Assembly: GCA_003242085.1 (NCBI GenBank)
Contig: QBML01000012.1
Coordinates: 1-64,000, forward strand
Source: Pseudanabaena frigida
GTDB lineage: Bacteria > Cyanobacteriota > Cyanobacteriia > Pseudanabaenales > Pseudanabaenaceae
Length of the DNA: 64,000 bases
Direction: 5' to 3'
Part shown: positions 55,375 through 62,631 of the stretch, in pieces
How the letters are laid out: every line of letters begins with the position of its first letter
How positions within the stretch are numbered: position 1 is the stretch's first letter
Translations under genes and position numbers: made by a program
The notes under the pieces: model-generated
The model's input: only the letters and a program-made list of their open reading frames with translations
Databases searched by the model: none
Told to the model about the DNA's origin: nothing

Positions 55375-57060
55375 CTAAGCTATTTTGAGCTTTGAACTAA
55401 ACTCTTTCCTGCTACTTAACCAATAGGTCATCATTTCGCCTTTGCCTTTGACCGCAATCATGCCACGTTGCTCGCAATTAAATCGATCGCGGATACGGAT
55501 ATAGGTGGCTTCCGTAACCTGAATCGCATCAGCTATGCCCAATGACTCCATGCGGCTGGCAACATTGACCGTATCACCCCATAGATCGTAAATAAATTTC
55601 TTGGTTCCAATTACGCCCGCAACTACTGGCCCCGAATTAATCCCAATTCGCATCGAAATTTGCGTACCTTCGCGCCACTTAATTTGCGAGATCGCTTTTT
55701 GCATATCCAGAGCCATATTGGCGATCGCTACCGCATGATCGGCTCTGGGTTGAGGCAATCCACTAACCACCATATAAGCATCACCAATCGTTTTGATTTT
55801 TTCGAGCTTGTGGCGATCGCACAAATTATCAAATATGGAAAAAATGCGATTGAGCAAACCAACTACCTCAGTGGGAGACATGCTATTGGAAAGTTCGGTA
55901 AAGCCAACTATATCGGCAAATAAAACCGATACTTCTTCAAAGCCATCTGCCATTGATGCTCGACTATGCTTGAGCTTTTTGGCGATCGTCGCAGGCAACA
56001 TATTTAGTAATAAACTTTCAGAGCGATCCCTCTCAGCTTGCAGTTCTTGCTGGATCCGAATGCGCTCCGTTACATCGCGAAAATACCACACCATTCCATA
56101 AAACTTACCTTCAGGCGAATGTACTTGTCCTGAATAACAATCAAACACGCGGCGATCGGCAAGATAAATCTCTTGTTGTGTATATATTTCAGAAGAATCA
56201 TAAGCATTTTCAAGGGCTTCAACCAGTCCTTCAGGTAGTTGGAGGTGATGTTGCAACAGACTGAGTAATCCTCCATATTCCACCGATTGCAGTACTGCTT
56301 CAGGAATCTGCCATAACTGACAAAATCGATTGTTATAACTAACAATGCGTCCCTGCTCGTCTACTGCCAAAACACCATCCACCGAGGCTTCACGCTGAGA
56401 TTTTAGAAGTGAATTACTACGTTGCAATGCTTCTTCAACTTCTTTGCGTTGATTAATCTCAGCCAATTCCCGCGACCTTATCAGCGAAATTGCAACCTGT
56501 TGGCATAGCGATCGCACAACTTGTAAGCATTCAGGTTCAAGTAGGGTTGCGCTGGATTGCTCCTCTAAATAAATTGCACCTAGTAATTGATCTTCCTCGT
56601 ATAGAGGTATGCATAGTGCTGCTTGAGGACAATTAACCAACCAATAGGGATCGTCAGCAAAATGTAGATCGGGATTACCTTGATTCCAGATTGATTCTGT
56701 GCGCTCGTTCAAGGTATAGCGCGCCATCAATATTGGCAAGCTTGTTGTTTCGGTGCAAGCAAGGGATAATCTCTGCACTGTTTCTAAGTTTGACGATCGT
56801 TCAGAGATCATGGCAGCAATGCTAAATTCTTCCCCTTCAGCTAAAATCACAGCGCCAGACTGCGCCTCCGAAAGGTTGAGTAATACTGAAAGGCTTAGAT
56901 TAGCAAGCTTTTCAACATTTAACTCTCGCGAAATATCCTGTGCTGCTTGAAGTGCGGCGACAAGATTAAAGTTTGACTGATTACCAATGTTCGCTGCGCT
57001 CATCAATTTCATCACTGATTTTGAGGGCAAAGAATTGGTCCGCGATCGTAGTGGTAACAA
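55375..57060 (-). CDS. Class III adenylate cyclase with GAF and PAS domains
   Basis: 561 residues. Order: GAF-like domain (about 35-195), PAS (about 220-335), cyclase (about 370-555). Metal-binding Asp383 (FADIVGF) and Asp427 (GDAYM) are present; Lys423 in KIKTIGDAYM and Asp492 in YDLWGDTVN are the ATP-selecting pair, so it should make cAMP and not cGMP. TTG at 57060 is chosen because GAGG lies seven bases upstream; in-frame ATGs at 57012 and 57003 lack a ribosome-binding site. GAF suggests control by a small molecule or bilin-type ligand. Confidence 0.92.
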   Translation of the reverse strand: MLPLRSRTNSLPSKSVMKLMSAANIGNQSNFNLVAALQAAQDISRELNVEKLANLSLSVLLNLSEAQSGAVILAEGEEFSIAAMISERSSNLETVQRLSLACTETTSLPILMARYTLNERTESIWNQGNPDLHFADDPYWLVNCPQAALCIPLYEEDQLLGAIYLEEQSSATLLEPECLQVVRSLCQQVAISLIRSRELAEINQRKEVEEALQRSNSLLKSQREASVDGVLAVDEQGRIVSYNNRFCQLWQIPEAVLQSVEYGGLLSLLQHHLQLPEGLVEALENAYDSSEIYTQQEIYLADRRVFDCYSGQVHSPEGKFYGMVWYFRDVTERIRIQQELQAERDRSESLLLNMLPATIAKKLKHSRASMADGFEEVSVLFADIVGFTELSNSMSPTEVVGLLNRIFSIFDNLCDRHKLEKIKTIGDAYMVVSGLPQPRADHAVAIANMALDMQKAISQIKWREGTQISMRIGINSGPVVAGVIGTKKFIYDLWGDTVNVASRMESLGIADAIQVTEATYIRIRDRFNCEQRGMIAVKGKGEMMTYWLSSRKEFSSKLKIA

Positions 57061-57182
57061 TCTAAAACCTCAATCAAAGCCTGAAAAATTTCTATAATCC
57101 TAACTAACCCGATCGATTTGTAGCATCAGACATTTTACTGAACATCTCAAAAAATACAACTCATGCCTGTCGCCTTTCTATA

Positions 57183-57227
57183 CCAAACAAATAGAGGCGG
57201 CGCGAAGCGTTGCCTCTATTTGTTTGG
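57183..57227. repeat. Hairpin with GCGAAGC apex, MITE relic
   Basis: CCAAACAAATAGAGGCGGCGC and GCGTTGCCTCTATTTGTTTGG pair with two mismatches around GAA. The MITE-like right end follows. Confidence 0.7.
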
Positions 57228-57270
57228 GGTTCATATCCTAAGCAAACGTGAGTTCGGGATAATTTAAAAC

Positions 57271-57315
57271 GGGCTTTGAGAGAGGGTTTGCTACGCAAAC
57301 TCTCTCTCAAAGCCC
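57271..57315. repeat. Near-perfect hairpin
   Basis: GGGCTTTGAGAGAGGGTTTG / CAAACTCTCTCTCAAAGCCC with one mismatch, loop CTACG. Confidence 0.75.
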
Positions 57316-57341
57316 AGAAGCAAAAGCCCATATCCTAATGC

Positions 57342-57387
57342 CCAATAAAGAAAAAGCTTGCTTATTAGCAAGCTTTTTCTTTATTGG
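57342..57387 (-). terminator. Terminator of the CO2 hydration gene
   Basis: 21-base perfect arms CCAATAAAGAAAAAGCTTGC / GCAAGCTTTTTCTTTATTGG (each plus one base) with a 4-base loop. It overlaps the stop codon at 57381. Confidence 0.8.
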
Positions 57388-58517
57388 AGTGTATCTAAAC
57401 GCGATCGCGATAGTCGAGCTAACCAAGGCGCTAAAAATTTCTCGTTGGTTTGCTTTTCTTGGGGATCTTGTGTTTCTAAAGGGTGAGGTGCCAGACCTCG
57501 TAAGGCAGCAGTCGTTACACAAAACATTGACTTCTGGAAAGAAAGGCAAATCTTAACAAGTAAGTCTTCTTCGGCACGATCGCCTCCTTGATAAAATTTA
57601 TGTAAATATTCAGGAAGATAGTGTCGCATATCTTGCATAAGTAATGTGGGTGGAATCCCAGCCCCACCTACTGGTAACGGATCGGCATAAAGTACGCCGT
57701 AATTAAACTGAGAAATCTCTGAGGAAATTTGCTGAGCTTGCGCATTGTAAGAAACTGTGCCCCGAAATGGGAAGGAGCGGAAAAAGACAGCCTCTACATA
57801 GGGCACTGCCGTATCCATTAAAAATGTCAAATTAGCGGAATCTGGAACAATTTCATAATATTCGCCGCCGATCTCCACCTTATAGATGTAGGGCACGCTA
57901 GCAGAATTAACTAGACCATCCTGAATATGTTTAACTACATCAGGGATGCTCTTAATTTCACCACGATCGTAGCGATCGCTCAATTCTAAAAACATCGGCG
58001 ACATGAATGACCAGAAATAGCCTAGAGCACTGTAGTAAGTCATCAAACGTACTTGCTCTGGCAAAAAATCTGGGAATAAACGATTCAATAACAGCAATAA
58101 TGGACTGCGCTTAACTTTGGCAGCGATCGCGTCTTTAGCAAGTTTTTTAAATTTATCGGAATCTAAATAAGTATCTAACCCACCACCACCATGCCAAAAC
58201 ATTGCCTTCATGCAATATTCGGCAAATTCTAGGTTAATGCGATCGTGCCACCAATGACGACCGAGCTTACCGAGAGAAAATTTTCCATTAAAGAATTTGA
58301 AAAATGGAAAAATTTCGAGAAATTGATATTCAGATATGTAAGTGAGATTCCGATAATACTCACCCAGTACAACACCGTAACTTTTAAGGATGCCAACAAC
58401 CTCTAGCAAGTTGTCATGGCTATCTGGCAGTAATGCTCCGCCTTCTTCCAAGCGTTGTTTTACGTTACTAAGGTTTGGTTCGATAGTTTTGACTTGAATC
58501 GATGCACTCATGATCAA
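57381..58517 (-). CDS. CO2 hydration protein (CupA/CupB, ChpX/ChpY family)
   Basis: Subunit of a specialised NDH-1 complex that converts CO2 to bicarbonate in the cytoplasm of cyanobacteria. 378 residues. Matching blocks: RLEEGGALLPDSHDNLLEV, HWWHDRINLEFAEYCMKAMF, 'SYNAQAQQISSEISQFNYGVLYADPLPVGGAGIPPTLLMQDM' and QKSMFCVTTAA. It lacks the insert I recall for the longer form and stands without ndhF/ndhD neighbours, so I lean to CupB (ChpX), but this is not certain. It starts at ATG 58517 or, two residues later, at the second ATG. Confidence 0.92.
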   Translation of the reverse strand: MIMSASIQVKTIEPNLSNVKQRLEEGGALLPDSHDNLLEVVGILKSYGVVLGEYYRNLTYISEYQFLEIFPFFKFFNGKFSLGKLGRHWWHDRINLEFAEYCMKAMFWHGGGGLDTYLDSDKFKKLAKDAIAAKVKRSPLLLLLNRLFPDFLPEQVRLMTYYSALGYFWSFMSPMFLELSDRYDRGEIKSIPDVVKHIQDGLVNSASVPYIYKVEIGGEYYEIVPDSANLTFLMDTAVPYVEAVFFRSFPFRGTVSYNAQAQQISSEISQFNYGVLYADPLPVGGAGIPPTLLMQDMRHYLPEYLHKFYQGGDRAEEDLLVKICLSFQKSMFCVTTAALRGLAPHPLETQDPQEKQTNEKFLAPWLARLSRSRLDTLQ

Positions 58518-58565
58518 ATTTTACAATGCTTCATACCAGTTAATCACTTACAGTAATTCCCAAGC

Positions 58566-58636
58566 AAACCCGAACCAAGAAAAATTTTGAAAGCGTTGCT
58601 TTGCAACGCTTTCAAAATTTTTCTTGGTTCGGGTTT
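58566..58636. repeat. Perfect 34-bp-arm hairpin, TTT loop
   Basis: Arms AAACCCGAACCAAGAAAAAT(TTTGAAAGCGTTGC) and complement around TTT with no mismatch: the longest palindrome in the window. It lies just past the stop of the HAD gene (58652) and can terminate it. Confidence 0.9.
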
Positions 58637-58651
58637 AGGTGCACAGCATCT

Positions 58652-60682
58652 CTAATTTCTAGTTTTGATGGACATAACCAGTTTTTTGAGCCGTTGCAGT
58701 AATTTTCGCTGGGCGATCGCAATGGGCACTAGTACTTTAACATGGGGCGAACTAACTTGTAAGCTGGCTTCGTACCATGCATTGCGATGCACAGTAATAC
58801 CAGCACTTCGAGCGATCGCATATTTAAGAACGGTAGCTAGGCGAAAAGGCATCGCCCAATAAAAGTGATAAAGCTCATTAGGATCGTCAAAAAATGGGCA
58901 ATCCATAAAAGCTTCTGCTTCTTGCTTAGTCGGTGAGTTGTTAAAAGTCAGAAAAAGCTCATCTAAGGCTTCGCGGAGTAACTTTGGAGAGATCGTCGAG
59001 AACATGGAGAGAGGGAAGTCGGCAGGCGATCGCTCGACTAAATGGCGAACAAAAGTAATTACAGATTCTTGAAAAGGTTTTAGCCCCCAACTCAGCGCAG
59101 GTTGATTGTTAACATGTTTAAGAACTGGCAAGACGCTATTATCTGGTTGCAATGCATAGTCAAGAGTCGTACCTTCACAACCAGCACAAAAAACTTCCAT
59201 AGCCGAAACATAGCGATAATCGATATCGTTACGGAGTCCAGTAGAGTTATTTAAGTTAAAGAAAAAGGCGATCGCTTCTCCTTTGTGCTTCAGTCCTCCA
59301 GTTGGTTTATCCAAAGCAAAGTAGAAGCCAACTGGCATCCTCGTACCAAATAACTCAAAAACATTTTCAAGAGAAACTTGTAAACTACCACGCCAACCCA
59401 CATCGACTAGACCAAAGGCTTGCCCATCCAGCATTTTTTCCTGCTGCAAGTAAGCCTTTAAAACTTCACGTTTTTGCTTGGCAACTTGTAAAACTAATTC
59501 TTGGAGAGGTTCGTTTTTTTCCAACTGCGATCGTAGCGATAGTCTCTCTTTAGATGATAAATTCTGTTGCCAGCGATCGCACGGATAACCTAATGGCTCA
59601 AAAATTGGCTGAGCCGATTGGCGATCGAGACACATTCTTGCTAGCAAACTATCAATCGTAAAAATATCCGTATCATCAAACATCCACTCCCAAAAGGCCT
59701 TATTGATTTTAGTGAGTCCAGGCATTCTTAATGCTTGACGACTGACATAAAGATAACGAAGTTCAACTTCTGGATAAATATTAGGTGCAAGTTCTTTGGC
59801 AATTTTCAACAAGATTTCGCCATCTCTTGCTAAAAAATAAATCCTTGCTAGTTGCTTCTCTTTTGCCTGCTGCAAAATCCAGATTGTATAGGCTGTTAGA
59901 ATAGGTGCAGCGACAGAAGCAGCTATATCGCGGAGAACGGCTTCTTTATTCGATTTCGCATCTCTAGTTAAGCGTGTATAGCGGGCAATCCCAGCCCATA
60001 GCGAAGTAATTCCATTTGTATTATGAGAATATTTTTGCAGTATTGATTCATAACGGTTGGGATTGGCATCATTAAATCCAATAGAGCGAACACCCAAAGA
60101 TTTAGGTTTATCAACATCAGTATGCTTGCTATTACCTGTATGAACCAGAGCTTGGGGGCTTAAACGCAAATCTTCAAGTACTTGCAAGAACAAATCTCCC
60201 TGCCCTTTAGACTTTCGGCATTGAGCAGATAAATATAATCGCTCGCCTTCTTGCCAAAATCCATGCTGTTTGAGCCTTTCTTCAAGAAAGTCAGCAGGCA
60301 AATACATATCTGATAGGAATAAAACATGAGGATGAGATCGCCTCGCTTTCTCAACAAGTTGATGGGCTGTGGGTACGGCAACTAGATATTCTGTTTCGAC
60401 TTCTATCTCTAGCTTCTTGAGCTTATCTACTATTTCTAAATCTATTTCTAGGGTATTAGCAATTTCACGATAGATTTCATCTAAACTAACTTCGCCACCT
60501 TCATAGAACAAGCGCGATTGTCTCTCAGCATTAATACGGATGTTTCTAAAGGTTTCAGACGAGAATTTAATCCATCCAAATTGTAGGGCGCGATCGCCAC
60601 ATATTCTAAAGATTTCGGTTGGCTCGATAACCAATCTAGTAAGAAGCGTATCGAATATATCAAAGCTAAATATTTCTGTCAT
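58652..60682 (-). CDS. Large HAD-family protein with uncharacterised C-terminal domain
   Basis: 676 residues. Residues about 1-215 form a HAD-type phosphatase: Asp8 in FDIFDT (motif I), Ser in LFLSDMYLP (motif II), Lys in RKSKGQGDLF (motif III) and HTGNSKHTDVDKPKSLG (motif IV). Residues 240-676 (about 430) form a second, mainly helical/mixed domain with no motif I can name; proteins of this sort often sit beside glycosyltransferases. Probably a surface-polysaccharide or glycan-related enzyme. The gene is followed (downstream) by a 34-bp palindrome. Confidence 0.8.
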   Translation of the reverse strand: MTEIFSFDIFDTLLTRLVIEPTEIFRICGDRALQFGWIKFSSETFRNIRINAERQSRLFYEGGEVSLDEIYREIANTLEIDLEIVDKLKKLEIEVETEYLVAVPTAHQLVEKARRSHPHVLFLSDMYLPADFLEERLKQHGFWQEGERLYLSAQCRKSKGQGDLFLQVLEDLRLSPQALVHTGNSKHTDVDKPKSLGVRSIGFNDANPNRYESILQKYSHNTNGITSLWAGIARYTRLTRDAKSNKEAVLRDIAASVAAPILTAYTIWILQQAKEKQLARIYFLARDGEILLKIAKELAPNIYPEVELRYLYVSRQALRMPGLTKINKAFWEWMFDDTDIFTIDSLLARMCLDRQSAQPIFEPLGYPCDRWQQNLSSKERLSLRSQLEKNEPLQELVLQVAKQKREVLKAYLQQEKMLDGQAFGLVDVGWRGSLQVSLENVFELFGTRMPVGFYFALDKPTGGLKHKGEAIAFFFNLNNSTGLRNDIDYRYVSAMEVFCAGCEGTTLDYALQPDNSVLPVLKHVNNQPALSWGLKPFQESVITFVRHLVERSPADFPLSMFSTISPKLLREALDELFLTFNNSPTKQEAEAFMDCPFFDDPNELYHFYWAMPFRLATVLKYAIARSAGITVHRNAWYEASLQVSSPHVKVLVPIAIAQRKLLQRLKKLVMSIKTRN

Positions 60683-60741
60683 ATAGATAAATTATTCAGA
60701 TACTTTTTGAATAAATTGATTAGCAAACTCTGTAGCCTAAT

Positions 60742-61587
60742 CTATGGACTAAAGAAGGTAGAAAGCCAAAATTTATGCCTGATATCACTGACATAATGTC
60801 TCATGGCAATACTCTTAGAGGCAAATTTATCTGGATAAGTAAACTGATCGTCAACGTTCATAATATATTTATCCTGTGAAAGAGCAATACCGTGATTGCG
60901 CTTGATCGTCAAATTAACAATAGTTTGTTCTGAGAAATAGTTCGGAGCATCGGCAAGATTTGCCAATCTTTGCACGGAATCACTCCAATCTAGGGCTTTT
61001 TTAAACAAGATAAACCCTGCATTAATCGGCTCCTGCATCTCAATATCCTCGTAAATAAGACGCTTGTCCAAAGAGTTTTTGCAATCAGGTAAATAATAAG
61101 TATGAGAATCTTTAGAAGTGGCTAAATCAGCTAGATCGGAAGCTCCCTGAAAGAACAAAATATCGGAATCAGTATAAAGTGTTGCACCGTCAATAGGGAT
61201 TGACATCAAAGCTGCAAGTTTTTTACCCATGGCTTGCTGAGATGCATATTCATAAACACTTCCCGGCAAGTCATTTCTCTGAAATTTTGTTAAGAGTTGA
61301 ACATCAACACTCGGATGAATACTCTTTAGGAGCTCAATACTTTCATTGGTATAACTTCCATCAGACATAATTACAAATGCATCAGGAATTCCAACATGGC
61401 GAAGGAAAGAACGCAGACTGGCAACTTGTTCGGGTAAATCGCGCTCGCAGGATAGAGCATAGACTTTGATAGGAACTTGCCGATCTTGCTTCACAGGAAA
61501 ACTAACTAAACTTGAAAGGCTAGATCTATAAATAGATCTCAGAAAGTTTCCTTGAATTTTCGCTGAATGATAGCCAATGTTTACCAT
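60742..61587 (-). CDS. GT-A-type glycosyltransferase-like protein
   Basis: 281 residues. A nucleotide-sugar transferase-like fold is suggested by 'KVYALSCERDLPEQVASLRSFLRHVG', the DxD-like 'LYTDSDILFF' and the 'EPINAGFILFKKALDW' substrate segment. No membrane segment. It is 59 bases upstream of the HAD gene on the same strand, so the two are probably co-transcribed and may act on the same glycan. Sugar and acceptor unknown. Confidence 0.72.
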   Translation of the reverse strand: MVNIGYHSAKIQGNFLRSIYRSSLSSLVSFPVKQDRQVPIKVYALSCERDLPEQVASLRSFLRHVGIPDAFVIMSDGSYTNESIELLKSIHPSVDVQLLTKFQRNDLPGSVYEYASQQAMGKKLAALMSIPIDGATLYTDSDILFFQGASDLADLATSKDSHTYYLPDCKNSLDKRLIYEDIEMQEPINAGFILFKKALDWSDSVQRLANLADAPNYFSEQTIVNLTIKRNHGIALSQDKYIMNVDDQFTYPDKFASKSIAMRHYVSDIRHKFWLSTFFSP

Positions 61588-61627
61588 TTATTTCTCCTCA
61601 AGTTATTTATTTGGTAGTGCTATGGGT

Positions 61628-61660
61628 TTAGGATAGGCGGTGCGAAGCGCCACCTATCCT
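61628..61660. repeat. Hairpin with GCGAAGC apex
   Basis: TAGGATAGGCGGTGC and GCGCCACCTATCCTA pair with two mismatches around GAA. It lies upstream of the glycosyltransferase-like gene. Confidence 0.7.
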
Positions 61661-61818
61661 ATTATTTAGTAGCGTTAAGAAGGGCAAAATTTCAGAAACT
61701 AGAATAAATGGCATTTTGTACTGAATGCTTTAATCTCTAAATCAATCGCAATTATAAAGCTGAAATATAACGATCGCTACTAAAACAATAAACTAGCCAA
61801 TATTCGTACCCTTGCCAT

Positions 61819-62415
61819 TTACTTTCTTTTTCTTTTAGGTCGCTTAGGTGTTGATGGATACAGCCAAAAACTCAATATCTTCGTTAGATATGGCATCACT
61901 GGATAAGTCAGTAACATTGATATAAAAATCACTGAAATTAATAAGCCTAATAGAGCTGGCAGTCCCTGTAAAAATGGATTGAGAATTAAATTAGCCAGTA
62001 GTATTAGGGGATACACGGCGATCACACCAATAATTACCTGTTTGTAATATGCAGGCTGTGGTGGACTTGGCAATGTACTTTTAGGTAAGGTAAACCAAAG
62101 CTCTAGTCCACTTGGTTGATGCTGTTGCGATCGCGTAGAAATAAATTCTTGAGATCGTTGCATCCATTGGCGATAAACAGATGAGGTGAGCCAATCTTTA
62201 CAATGTTCGTAATTGTCAAATTTGACGATGACCACATATTCAGGGTATTGACGATCGCGAGGACGAATTACTTCAACCCCCATGAATCCCTCAAACTGTT
62301 GGGCTGATTGATTGATCCCTTTTGTCCAATCTTCATATTCTTCTATGAGATTTGGTTCAACAACTTCTGAGATAACCAAAGTAATCGGATCTGAATGCTG
62401 TCTAGGTGCCTGCAT
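61819..62415 (-). CDS. ABM-domain membrane protein
   Basis: 198 residues. Residues about 10-100 form an antibiotic-biosynthesis-monooxygenase (ABM) ferredoxin-like fold (ISEVVEPNLIEEYEDWTKGI, 'VIVKFDNYEHCKDWLTSS'); two hydrophobic helices (about 125-150 and 155-175) follow. This fusion is common in cyanobacteria. Enzymatic role not known. Confidence 0.78.
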   Translation of the reverse strand: MQAPRQHSDPITLVISEVVEPNLIEEYEDWTKGINQSAQQFEGFMGVEVIRPRDRQYPEYVVIVKFDNYEHCKDWLTSSVYRQWMQRSQEFISTRSQQHQPSGLELWFTLPKSTLPSPPQPAYYKQVIIGVIAVYPLILLANLILNPFLQGLPALLGLLISVIFISMLLTYPVMPYLTKILSFWLYPSTPKRPKRKRK

Positions 62416-62494
62416 AGAATTCCCACTAAAAATTAATTGGTGGACAAAGCTTTGTGTTGTAACTAAGTAGCTAGGCGCAATTAAATATAAACCT

Positions 62495-62537
62495 CCAAAA
62501 CCTGAGGCGAAAGCTGCGCTTTCGCCTCAGGTTTTGG
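62495..62537. repeat. Perfect 19-bp-arm hairpin, CTGCG loop
   Basis: CCAAAACCTGAGGCGAAAG / CTTTCGCCTCAGGTTTTGG. Confidence 0.8.
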
Positions 62538-62594
62538 CTCTGGTTTTTAATTATGCTCAGCTACTTAATTATAAAACTTCAAAGACTATCCCCA

Positions 62595-62631
62595 AAATTA
62601 GAGGATGATGCAAAACATCATCCTCTAATTT
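62595..62631 (-). terminator. dnaB terminator
   Basis: 16-base perfect arms AAATTAGAGGATGATG / CATCATCCTCTAATTT around CAAAA; the right arm covers the dnaB stop. Confidence 0.85.

Larger units (their letters stand above)
57061..57380. other. Intergenic region with three hairpins
   Basis: 320 bases between the cyclase start and the CO2 hydration gene stop. It contains the three listed hairpins and a decayed MITE right end (TATCCTAAGCAAACG at about 57234-57248). No gene is seen. Confidence 0.6.
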
